Assembly: GCA_013423385.1 (NCBI GenBank) | Contig: BLZA01000005.1 | Span: 620,001 to 684,000, forward strand | DNA length: 64,000 nt | Source: Naganishia liquefaciens | Taxonomy: Eukaryota > Basidiomycota > Tremellomycetes > Filobasidiales > Filobasidiaceae | Reading direction: 5' to 3' | Part shown: positions 55,051 to 64,000 of the stretch, one piece after another | How positions within the stretch are numbered: position 1 is the stretch's first letter | Layout of the letters: each line of letters starts with the position of its first letter | Notes under the pieces: model-generated | The model's database searches: none | Seen by the model: the letters and a program-made list of their open reading frames with translations, nothing else | What the model was told of the DNA's origin: nothing | Program-made: the position numbers and the translations under genes

Positions 55051-56550
55051 ATGGCTTACAACAACGCCCCGCTCATCAAGTCCATTACTCAACAAACACC
55101 TTCGGGAGATCCAACAATGGCCTTGACACCGTCTTCCCCAAGAGTACCCAACGCTCACTCGGTCGAGCCTTCGTGCCTAGTACTGCCAACTGCTCTTCCC
55201 CTCACCAAAGAACTGGAACTCGAAGCGCGCAGAGCATCCGCCGCGGAACTTGAACGACAGACGGAAGAACTCGAGCGGGAGCGGCAGTTGGCTGAAGCTC
55301 TGTTGGAGTCTCACCACCAGGAGGAAAGAAAAGAGGTCGTCGAGTCACAAGGATCATGGGTACAGCTCATTGCCGGCAAGCGCAAGGGCAAAAACAAGGC
55401 GTCGGACCCTGCCCCGCAGGAGGGCAAGACGAAAGGGTTTGATAGACCGCCAAATGCTTTCGAACTATACGCTGCGATAGATAAGAAAGACATTGGGTAA
55501 GCATATTTCCCCATCTGTATAGGATTGTTGGCTCATGAGCATTCAGATACATTATGAGGGTCCGGGATCACGCATTCCCCCTGCTATTGCAGAAAAACGC
55601 AGGCGAATTTCCGATAGTCTACGCTTCCAGAATTGGGAAATCCCATCAAGGTATGCGTCCTTGTAGTCTATGTGTTGTGACGCGACTAAATAGATCCGAT
55701 TCTCCAGACATCGCAATATTGATCTGCGGAGCCCTTTCACGGTCAGTCAGTCTCCTTCTATTGAATCCTCGTTACTGACTACCAGAAAAGCTATGTCAAT
55801 CATCTGGAGGAGAGTGACTTTCGGAAAAAAGAAACCCTGGGAGTCTTGCGGCAACTGAGACTAAATGTAAGCTTTCAGAGCTCTTGCGACGTAGCATTCT
55901 GACACGAATCGACAGCTCAAACTTGCCATCGACAATTCCCTTCTTCCAGCTTCAGACCCCTCGTTGCTCTCGTCATACTTGCAAGTCCTCATCATGTCAG
56001 AAGGCGACATATGGCTGCACAAAGCCATTCACGAAGTAACGCTCGCAATTCGGCTCTCCTCTTTCATCACCGGCACTCCTGGGCTGGATGCGAGTCTGGG
56101 TCCCGTGGCGCGAGCGGATTCCATGATGCGCGAGTTTTGCACCAAAGAATTGCGGAATGTTCAGGGTGGCGCTTTCGGGGTTGAGGCGTACATTGCCAAC
56201 GCGACTATGGATCTCGTAATCATGGCGACATGGGCGCTCATGATCGAGCAGTTTCCGGTTGCGGAGCCGTTACCCGTGAGTCACGCAGTGATACCGAGAA
56301 CGCGTAATATTGACGTAACTTCATCTATAAGACATACACTTTCGCGCGGGATCAACGTACTTACACCACCTTTATAAAGGCTACGGAGACGTATCGCTCG
56401 CAGATCAATCAGAAGACGTCAAAACGGCTCAGAGCGCTACGAGACCGCCTGATCGAGGTCTGCGGAGACACCCACATCACAATAAAGGCTAGAGTGGCTA
56501 GGCTGAAGGGGGAAATCGACGGTGTCGTTGAGCGAAAAGATGGCTCATGA
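55051..56550 (+). CDS. Unrecognised 415-aa helical protein
   Basis: Exons 55051-55496, 55547-55650, 55708-55745, 55786-55866, 55916-56275 and 56332-56550 give 415 aa. The N-terminus is polar, with a coiled coil rich in Glu and Arg (ELEARRASAAELERQTEELE). It is followed by a Lys-rich linker and then an alpha-helical C-terminal half with blocks such as RPPNAFELYAAIDKKDIGY, FPIVYASRIGKSHQDIAILI and ADSMMREFCTKELRNVQGG. It has hydrophobic helices but no obvious transmembrane anchor. I recall similar conserved fungal proteins but not their function. For exon 3, the donor at 55746 (GTCAGT after CACGGTCA) keeps the frame; the GT four bases earlier does not. Confidence 0.78.
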
Positions 56551-56725
56551 GCATATCTGCAAGGGCGTCAACGATAACCAGGAACGATAGCGCCATGCGG
56601 ATTGTCATATATCATTATTGACTCGCCGTAATGTGATCATAACAATAACCGCTACATAGCTCTCTCCGTCGTTTGTGTTTAGGATCGCTTCATGCGAGTA
56701 CGACGTTCTCGTTCCCGCTGCATTC

Positions 56726-59700
56726 TCAAGCCTCGTCATCCGATGCATCCCAGTCTCTTGCGCTGGCATCTATCGCCGGTGCAGGCGCGGGTGACGCCGT
56801 CCGCGAGGCCGCGGGTCGACTACTGGATCTACCAACGCCAAGTCGTGCCGGCATTGGAGCCAGTCTTTGGTCAGCATTTCGGATAGTTGGCGAGGGAATG
56901 GGCGAAGGTCGAGGCGTGGATGCAGCAGATCCTTGACCCGTTCCTGTTAGCGCTGGAGAGCGGGATCCCCATGCTTGAGGGGTCGGCGCTACTGTTGCAG
57001 GCTGAGATGTGCCTGTTAGAGTTCGCTTGAGGTCACCTAAACCGCCAAGCTGACGTTTGGTCGCCGGTGCCGAAACAGTGCTGGATAAGGTAGGGTTGGG
57101 GATCCGACTGTCGATGCGTCGACGTATGGAGACGCTTCGGTTCGGCTCGGCATCGACCAATTCTGTTCCAAATCGGTAAATTTCGGCAAGACTCATGGCG
57201 AAAGACCGTTTCGACAAAGGCATGTGCGGGAGCACAACAGCCTGTCGCGGGCCCATGAAGAAATCGTTGAAAGTCTTCTCAAGCGTCTGCACGAAATGAT
57301 GATTGGCCATGGCGAATGCTTTGAGCTCTAAGGGATATTCGACCAGCTTTTCCGTAGGCTTGATGCCGAGAGCTTCTGCAAGCCGTGCGTTACGTTGACG
57401 CTGAGCGCATTCGGTTACGCATTTGAGCTGTGTCTGTTCCTTGGAAACGGGATTGCTGGTGCAAGCGCCGCAAGTTACGCGTTGCTGAAGGTGACCGCAT
57501 GGACAAGATTGAATGACGGCTACAGACTGGTGTCAGTACTGGTTCCGACCTGGTCCTTCGATGCTTACAAGTTGCACAGGGCTCATCTTCTGGGCAAGAT
57601 GCCGGAGCGTGACAAATTGCGGTACAGGGATGCTTGCACAGCTTCTTGGGCTTCTTGCAAACTTGATGGCAAGGTTCACATTCCCCAGGAGAATGGCATG
57701 ACTTTTCGCAGTGATGATAGCCGCAATCCAACAGCGCACCGCAGACCGCGCCACATGACACTTTTTCTTGGGAACATCGAACATTCTTGACGGCTGGATT
57801 CTTGCCGCATGCACAGGACTTGGACGTTAAATATGGGCAAGGCGGGCAGACGTCCGACTCGTGACACGTGTGAGGCGTTTTCGGATGACCGCAGCTCGGT
57901 GGCGGCCGATGGCAAGGATAAGTACACTCGATGACAGTTCCGCTAAACGGAACAGGTCAGCTCGATCCACCAAGCTACTTCACGGTCGGACCAACTTACC
58001 ATCGTATGGGGGGTTGCATGACCGTTCTGCCGCAAGCGCATGCCAACTCGTCATATGAAGCTTCGAGACACCGTCCACAGGCACCCTTGTGGTCCAACTG
58101 CGGACACGTGTGAATGCCACAGGTGAGCAATTTGCCGCACATGAGCGGACACGTATGCAAGCCGCCTTCATCTTCCTCCGCAAGCGTGAGTTCCCGCTTC
58201 TTGCCCTTGTTCTTTGCCTTGTACGCCAGGGGGCAGCATATTCTGCTACACTCGTGTCGACCGCAACTGCGTAGCGCGTGACAAATTCTGTCACAAAGCA
58301 CCATTTCGCCCGTTTCTTCCATCTCCTTGCGCTCCGAACACCTCATCGTGACCTTGCTTTCCCCGCATCGGCAGACGGCGATGACGCTCGTTTCACATGG
58401 AGGGCAGTCTCCTTCGTGACAATTCCGGCCGCAAGGATGATCGCATCCGGATTGCGGACGAGGACAAGGTTTCCCACAGGTAGGGATACGTTCCGTGCAT
58501 TTTTGTCGGGGTTCGACCATGAAATCGACGAGTGGCGTTTGACCGCATGGACAATGCGTAACAAAGTCGGGGGACCGTGGACACGGCAATGCATCTATCG
58601 AGTGAGGATGACATGGCTGAAGTGGACAATTAGTGCTGGGTCCTAGCAAGCAAAATCCGGACGTACCTCCTGACAAGAATGTTCACCGCAATCGTACAGC
58701 CGACCACACTCTCTTCCGCATCCAAACCTTGCGCGCCAGATTCGCTTATTGTTGCCGTCGAGTATGCCACATTCCACCTCGTCTGCCTTTTTCCATCCAC
58801 ACTTGACGCTCTTTTGCTCTGTGCCACAGAAACACGTGACTTGTTCTTGAACCTGGCATTCCTGACATGGACCTTCGTGACACGGCTCCAAGCATCGGTG
58901 TTCCGGATGTCCGCAATCTTGCATCCGGTTACAAACTTCATCGCACGTCGGAGCCGAAGCATTGGCACCGCGCACGGTTGAGCATTTGACGGCCAAGGGA
59001 TGCTCGTGGCTTGCACACGGGATGACGAGGGAGATGTTGCATGGCGGACACGGTCCAGGATGACACGGCAAGGGGCACGGATGATCGCAATAGTTTCGCT
59101 TTCTCGAACAACTCTGGCCACATGAATGTGGAACGGCAATGGAGCCGGAACCGCGATTTTCCTCTGTAGCCTTGAGATGCTTGATCCGACCGCAGAAACA
59201 CTGGTAATTGGTCACGGTTGACTCGCGGTGTTTCTGACATCCTGGACATCGCCACGTGATCGGTGCTGGATCTCCTGGCGGTCGATCCCGCGCGCGTTCT
59301 CGTGCTTCCTTGAGCGAACGGGATGACCAATCTTGCATGCACGACAGGTGGAACGGTGTGTAACAACACGTTGTATCCCCAGATGTGGAATCTGTAGAGG
59401 AATATGTCGGTAGACATGACCAGATCGCTTGGGACGGCAACAGATCGGAAAAACAGATCGGACACTCGAGGAAAGGCCGCGTGGTCAGCCCGCGAATCAA
59501 CTTGCTCGCTAGATCATCCGCCTCTTTCGTCATGCCAAACACGTTTCGCCGATCAAGAGAAGAATAACCCATCATGGCACGGTCCTGCGCCTCTTCGAAT
59601 TGATTCTCGGCATCGTCGTCGTGGGACTGATTCTGTCCCTTGACAGCGTACGATGACAGTTTTCCGCCAAATGCTGCGCGTCGAGCATTGGCAGGCGGCT

Positions 59701-60385
59701 TGTTGTAGCCTCGATTGGGTTGAGGTTGCCGTTCACGATGGTTTCTTTTTGATTGATGCGTCGGTTCCGAGGACTCACCTCGGACATTCGATGATGCCGG
59801 AGGCGGGGCCGAACCTTCCGCGCCGTTGGGCTTTTTGTTTCGATTGTTGCGATTCCTGTTCCGTGGGGGACGATCGTGACCAGTCGCCTGCCCTTCCTGA
59901 CCCTGTTCGGCGGCAGCGTGCGACGTGGCGGCAGCACCTTGACGGATAATACCACCGACAGAGCCATCCCCCTGGCCGGCAATCCCTGCACGCTGATGAT
60001 CGCCACTCACTGGCGGTTCATTCTCCGTCCGCCGTCCCCTGTTTCGCATTCGAGTATTCTGCCTCTGCTCACTGCCCTGCAGAGAAGGATCTATCGGACC
60101 TTCCCTTCTAGCACCATTCCGTCGAGGATTCCGCGCGGGCAGTTGACTAGTTGCATTCGAGCTCTGCGAGGCCAGAAATGCACCGTCACCTGGCTGCGGA
60201 GTATTGTGCTGACTGAGAGAGGCATCGAGAGGTCGAGGATTGCCTCTGCCGCGAGTGCGATTACGTCCACCACGAGACGCAGAACCATTGTCGACCCGGA
60301 CTGCCGAGGCAAATGGCGCTGCCGAGGGGTCGAAAGTAAACTCGTTCATCGGCGGAGCGGAGACTAGGGAGGAGGCGACTGCCAT
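56726..60385 (-). CDS. FAP1: NFX1-type zinc-finger protein (Fap1/NF-X1)
   Basis: Relatives are transcriptional repressors or E3 ubiquitin ligases; yeast Fap1 binds FKBP12. Exons are 60385-58667, 58616-58000, 57942-57569 and 57519-56726, giving 1167 aa. The N-terminal 250 residues are Arg/Gly/Asn-rich and disordered. A RING-CH-like finger starts at about residue 306 (ECPICFSDLL) and ends with WRCPGCQKH near 381. From about 410 to 910 come the repeated Cys/His NFX1 zinc fingers (for example HPCPLPCHPGPCPPC). After these, FVQTLEKTFNDFFMGP and SLAEIYRFGTELVDAEP form the R3H region, followed by a Ser/Pro-rich tail. Introns 2 and 3 are fixed by restoring the NFX1 cysteine spacing. The first in-frame ATG is 60385. 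Confidence 0.95.
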
Positions 60386-60687
60386 TTGCAAGTCCAACGA
60401 TAAGTCTTTTTGATGGGCGAGAAGAGACGCACGGGACGTCTGTTGACGTCTTGAGTCACTACTAACCGCCACTGAGAAATGAGATGTTCAAGTAGTGCGA
60501 TATATTCCATGGCGCGCTCGATCGCCCCTCTTTTCTGATGACTCATACGACCCGGCGGCGACGGAGACTTTGTGGGGATGTCCGCTGTCTCACCGAGCAC
60601 AAAAGTTCATAGAAGAGCCTTTCAAGTGCTTTCACCGACGTGTTGTGGAGCAGGTCATCGCACTGTCGGGGATTATATCATAGCAAA
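60386..60687. promoter_or_regulatory. Divergent promoter of FAP1 and XPT1
   Basis: These 302 bases lie between two start codons pointing away from each other. No specific element is claimed. Confidence 0.5.
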
Positions 60688-61722
60688 ATGGGTGACGGAC
60701 AGTATGTGTTGGCACCTACTGTGTCAGGTTCGAAAGCTTATCTTCCGTTGCACGCTGCGAGTAGCTTCAGACAGACATACAATGACATCCACCTTCTGTG
60801 CCAATCCACAGCGGAGAGGATCAAGGCGGAATTCAGCAAGTCGCGGATGGCATCTATGTTGTCCGCCCTGCACTAACCTAACGCTTCCTCTCAGAGCCTG
60901 ACCTGATGATCGGTGCGTTCCATTCCCTGCGTCCCATATCCTTGCTGACATCTCCGACGGCATTGTACCAGCTATCGGCGGAGGCGGCTTCATTCCAGCC
61001 CGAATTATTCGATCATTCCTCAAAGTTGGCGAGACGAAGCGAAACATCCCCATCCAAGCTATTGGTCTGAGCCTGTACGAGGCCTTGCCGGATGTCAGTG
61101 TCATATTGTTTCCCCGGAAGAATGCGCATCTTGCTGATATCTCGTGATCGAACAGACGACAGAAGAGATCGTTGGAACAGAGGTAATCAGGACTCAATGG
61201 TTGGACTTTAGCACAGTGAGCTCCTGCTGCACAACAAGCTTGGTTTCCGGACCTGATTGCATCGTTACTCTATGCCAGCTCGGCAACAAAATCAGCCATG
61301 GCGGTCTCCTCGGAAAGCGAATCCTCGTCGTCGACGAAATCGATGACTCGCGCAAAACCCTGTCGTAAGTGGCTCGCTGCGTGCCCCTTTGCGTTACGCT
61401 CATCGATGATTCGTCAACCATTTCCTTTCTCAGATACGCCCTGAAAGAACTCATCAAGGACGTCAACGCCCAGCTCGAACTCGTTCAAGACGCCACGGAA
61501 CGCGCCCGTCTCGCAGAAAGCACAAAATTCGGCATCTTTGTTGTTCACAACAAGCTCAAGGAAAAGGCCGCCGAGATTCCGGCCGGAGTGGCCTACTTTG
61601 CAGGCATGGACATCCCGGACGTATGGGTGGATTACCCGTGGGAGATGGTGGACATCTTGCAGCACGACGAGCTCAAGAGGCAGGGCGACGCCGAGGCTGC
61701 TGCTGCTGCTGCCAAGCAGTAA
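60688..61722 (+). CDS. XPT1: Xanthine/hypoxanthine phosphoribosyltransferase
   Basis: Xpt1 uses PRPP to convert xanthine (and hypoxanthine) to XMP/IMP in purine salvage. Exons are 60688-60701, 60771-60835, 60895-60912, 60972-61093, 61156-61215, 61279-61364 and 61434-61722, giving 217 aa. AIGGGGFIPARIIRSFLKVG, IPIQAIGLSLYEALPD and EEIVGTEVIRTQWLDF match yeast Xpt1. The PRPP loop ILVVDEIDDSRKTL is complete. The first intron (69 bases, donor GTATGT) could be retained without breaking the frame, giving 240 aa. The second intron uses a GC donor (GCAAGT), required to read EFKPDLMIAIGGG. The third exon is 18 bases. The C-terminus is an Ala run ending KQ. Confidence 0.93.
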
Positions 61723-62670
61723 ATGCAGGCAACTCGTGTCGGTGCCAGCTGGATTGGCTGTAGGAGCGGTCGGGTATCTAGATATAGAGTTGCGTTATTT
61801 GAAATGTCGTGACTCGGGTATGCATAGTAGCGCCACTTCTTGCCCTCTGCGAGAGCGAGCTGATGGTGTCCAGCCGCTTTGTGCCTTGCACAATCCCTGA
61901 ATTTACGTGCACTGCCTGATCATACCGTCGCGAGAACGCTCACGAAGTGATCGGTGGAATTTCAGGCATAAACAAGTTGACGTCAAGCACCGCTCGACTC
62001 GATCATACAGAACTCGCGATGGCAGATAGCGACAGCAGCAGATCTGCAGCTTGCACATAGCACTATACATGTGGATCTTGTCCCTGTCTGCCCGCTCGGG
62101 ACCGCGGAGAATGCCCCCGAATCAAGTTTGGCTGTCTTATCAGATCAAAGTGGAGGGTGCAAAGCCAATCAATCCCGCTTAAATTCAAGGATAATCGGGC
62201 GATAGAGCCGACGGGGAGGCTCGTTTTCTGCTGTTTTGCGCCGTGTCATCAACAAGGATGAGTGACAAGTCAAGTCAGTCATGCATTATACCATCTTTCT
62301 TTGGGAACGAGATGAAGGATAGGAGCCATACCATATAAGGAGGTGTGGGATCCACCGTCACATCAGCTAAACAGCCAAACGTTGCAGCCCGGCCGGCTAC
62401 TGACAATTCCCCCTTGCGCAGCGGCAGCTTACGCGGCGGGAACTCTCGAAAATAAAATAAGGCAATCGCTCGATCGCGCACCGCTCGCTTTCGTTCCAAG
62501 CCAAAGCCCGGTCTGCGTTTTTCCAAAGCATTTATTTGCAAGTCCCTTCTTCTGTCTTGCTCGTCCGCCCCCCGTTGTAATTGCTATCTCGGCAGTCCAT
62601 CTAGACGCTCCACCGCCTGCTGTTTTCCCTCGCAGAAAGTCTTTGGAGAAGAAAAAGAAAACAAGGCACG
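61723..62670. promoter_or_regulatory. Mitoferrin upstream region with an iron-GATA-like site
   Basis: The minus strand reads ATCTGATAA at 62137-62145, which fits the ATCWGATAA consensus of fungal iron-responsive GATA repressors. A second GATAA core lies near 62189-62193. The site is about 525 bases before the mitoferrin ATG. No gene is seen in this stretch. Confidence 0.55.
62137..62145 (-). promoter_or_regulatory. ATCWGATAA-type iron GATA site
   Basis: This is an exact match, ATCTGATAA on the minus strand, to the published consensus of SreA/Sre1/Fep1/Cir1-type regulators. Binding is inferred from the motif and from the nature of the downstream gene. Confidence 0.55.
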
Positions 62671-64000
62671 ATGGCCCATAATCACGAGGAGGAAATCGAC
62701 TACGAGAGCCTGCCGGCGGGATCGAGTATGGCAATCAATATGTTTGCTGGCGCAATGGTGAGTTCGCCTCGAGGTGAAAAAGAGGAAGTGCAAAGAGGGA
62801 GGCTGTTGTGCACGTGGAAGGGCAGCCACTTCACCCGAAGTGATATGTGACATTCTGCGGCGGAAAGATCAAGAGATAGGGGCTTCCGAAAGTTGGATAC
62901 AAGCCGCGAATCTGCGTCTTCGAGGCAGGAGCAGTATTCAGAAAACCTTCAGAACTCCTCCTCACGCAACATGAAGCGCATTCCTGCGACCATCCTCAAT
63001 CCCACTGGCGGTCGTTTTTACCAGACTAACATATACATTTCAGGCTGGTATCTCGGAACATGCAGCTATCTACCCCGTAGATTCTATCAAAGTAAGCGGA
63101 TAACCCAACCCATCTCAGGCTCATACTGACTTCAGTCTCTACCCTTAGACTCGAATGCAGATTCTCTCACCAGCAGTCTCCGCTTCGACAACTGGAGGTC
63201 TCGCCACAGCTCCAAGCCAGGCTCTCTCTCTCGCACAACATTTCCGGCTAGTTTCCAGCACCGAAGGTCTTCGGTCGCTATGGCGTGGTGTCTCGAGCGT
63301 GATCATGGGTGCCGGTCCGGCGCACGCTTTCCATTTCGGAACTTACGAGTTTGTGAGGGAGCTGACGGGAGGAGCGAATGAAGGCATGCAGGGCACCGCA
63401 GGAACGGCAGTTGCGGGTGCCGCCGCGACGATAGCCTCTGACGCCTTCATGAACCCTTTTGATGGTACGTCTGCTTCCCAGAAATGCTTAGCAGGTGGTC
63501 TTACTGTCTATCGATTCACAGTCATCAAGCAACGCATGCAAATAAGGGGATCCGTTCACAGATCAGTGTTTGATTGCGCCAAGACGGTCTACCGGACAGA
63601 AGGATTCCAAGCATTCTACATCTCGTATCCAACCACGTTGACGATGAGCATTCCGCTCTCAGCCGTGCAGTTTTCCGTCTATGAAGCTATGAAGAGCTTC
63701 CTCAACCCGACAGGCGAGTACTCTCCGTCGACACATGTGATGGCCGGAGGAGTGGCTGGCGCGACCGCTGCTGCTGTGACGACACCGTTGGATGTCGCAA
63801 AGGTGCGTCGAGTAATTTTAACGCTTAGTCCCGGTATACTGATATCGCCGATAGACACTATTGCAAACGCGAGGTTCATCCAATGATGCTCGTATACGGA
63901 ATGCACAAGGAATGCTGGAGGCTATCAAGATCATCTGGGAGCGAGACGGTCTCAAGGGATTCCGACGTGGGATGTCGGCCCGAGTGGTCACGTTCGCGCC
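62671..64000 (+). CDS. MRS4: Mitoferrin, mitochondrial iron carrier (Mrs3/Mrs4), 3' end cut by the window
   Basis: This is a mitochondrial inner-membrane carrier that brings iron into the matrix. Exons seen are 62671-62757, 63044-63091, 63149-63464, 63522-63802 and 63855 to beyond the window edge. All three carrier signatures are present: PVDSIKTRMQ, PFDVIKQRMQ (after the exon 3/4 join) and PLDVAKTLLQTRG. Mitoferrin blocks YESLPAGSSM and MFAGAMAGISEHAAIYPVD, the matrix-side LRSLWRGVSSVIMGAGPAHA and the HVMAGGVAGA repeat support the iron branch. About 293 residues are visible; family members have about 300-330, so little is missing. Intron 1 (286 bases) is the longest in this gene. Confidence 0.93.

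Noticed and set aside
1-64000. tRNA genes, rRNA, CRISPR arrays, DNA transposons and retroelements
   Set aside because: No clover-leaf candidate with a B-box was convincing by eye, and no transposase, reverse transcriptase, terminal repeat or repeat-spacer array was seen. A tRNA scan would be needed to exclude tRNAs firmly.

Overview
The window is nuclear DNA of a basidiomycete yeast, most likely a tremellomycete. The genes are dense and intron-rich, with many GT-AG introns of about 45-70 bases, CTNAC-like branch points, and several very small exons. Protein families and gene layout (XPT1, KTI12, MTR4, POB3, NFX1/FAP1, Afi1/SPA) fit a fungus. I see no bacterial features, CRISPR array, rRNA, convincing tRNA or recognisable transposon. 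Gene models were made by hand: exon joins were chosen where splice sites, reading phase and protein-family similarity agree, and every complete model below sums to a whole number of codons.

Layout. 0-7.5 kb: APT1-type thioesterase (+), SPT4 (-), a lipocalin-like gene (+), an unrecognised gene (+), then RPS13 (-) and RPS6 (+) head to head. 8-18.3 kb: an Afi1/SPA DENN-type gene (+), a decayed S9 peptidase (+), an ECM4-type glutathione transferase (-) and GPHR (+). 18.3-24.2 kb: an HAD nucleotidase-like gene, a HABP4/SERBP1-like gene and POB3 (all -). 25.6-34.7 kb: a serine-rich protein with a possible PP1 docking motif (+), a TDT-family transporter (-) and a PHO89-type phosphate permease (+). 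36-41 kb: a forkhead factor (+) converging on a GATA factor (-). 41-43.6 kb: a gene-free, strongly AGCT-enriched stretch. 43.6-56.5 kb: MTR4, a NIPA-like transporter, an unrecognised gene and KTI12 (all -), a membrane protein (+), an EFM6/METTL21-like methyltransferase (-) and an unrecognised 415-aa protein (+). 56.7-64 kb: NFX1/FAP1 (-), XPT1 (+) and mitoferrin (+, cut by the window edge).

The genes are mostly unrelated housekeeping functions: ribosome (RPS6, RPS13), chromatin and transcription (SPT4, POB3, forkhead, GATA, NFX1), RNA decay (MTR4), tRNA/Elongator (KTI12), purine salvage (XPT1) and transport of phosphate, Mg and mitochondrial iron. I found no obvious new multi-gene system. The more unusual signals are a start codon split by an intron in RPS6, dominant use of the arginine codon CGA in both ribosomal protein genes, two AGCT islands in long upstream regions, a consensus iron-GATA site upstream of mitoferrin, an acidic tail on Spt4, and a decayed S9 peptidase.
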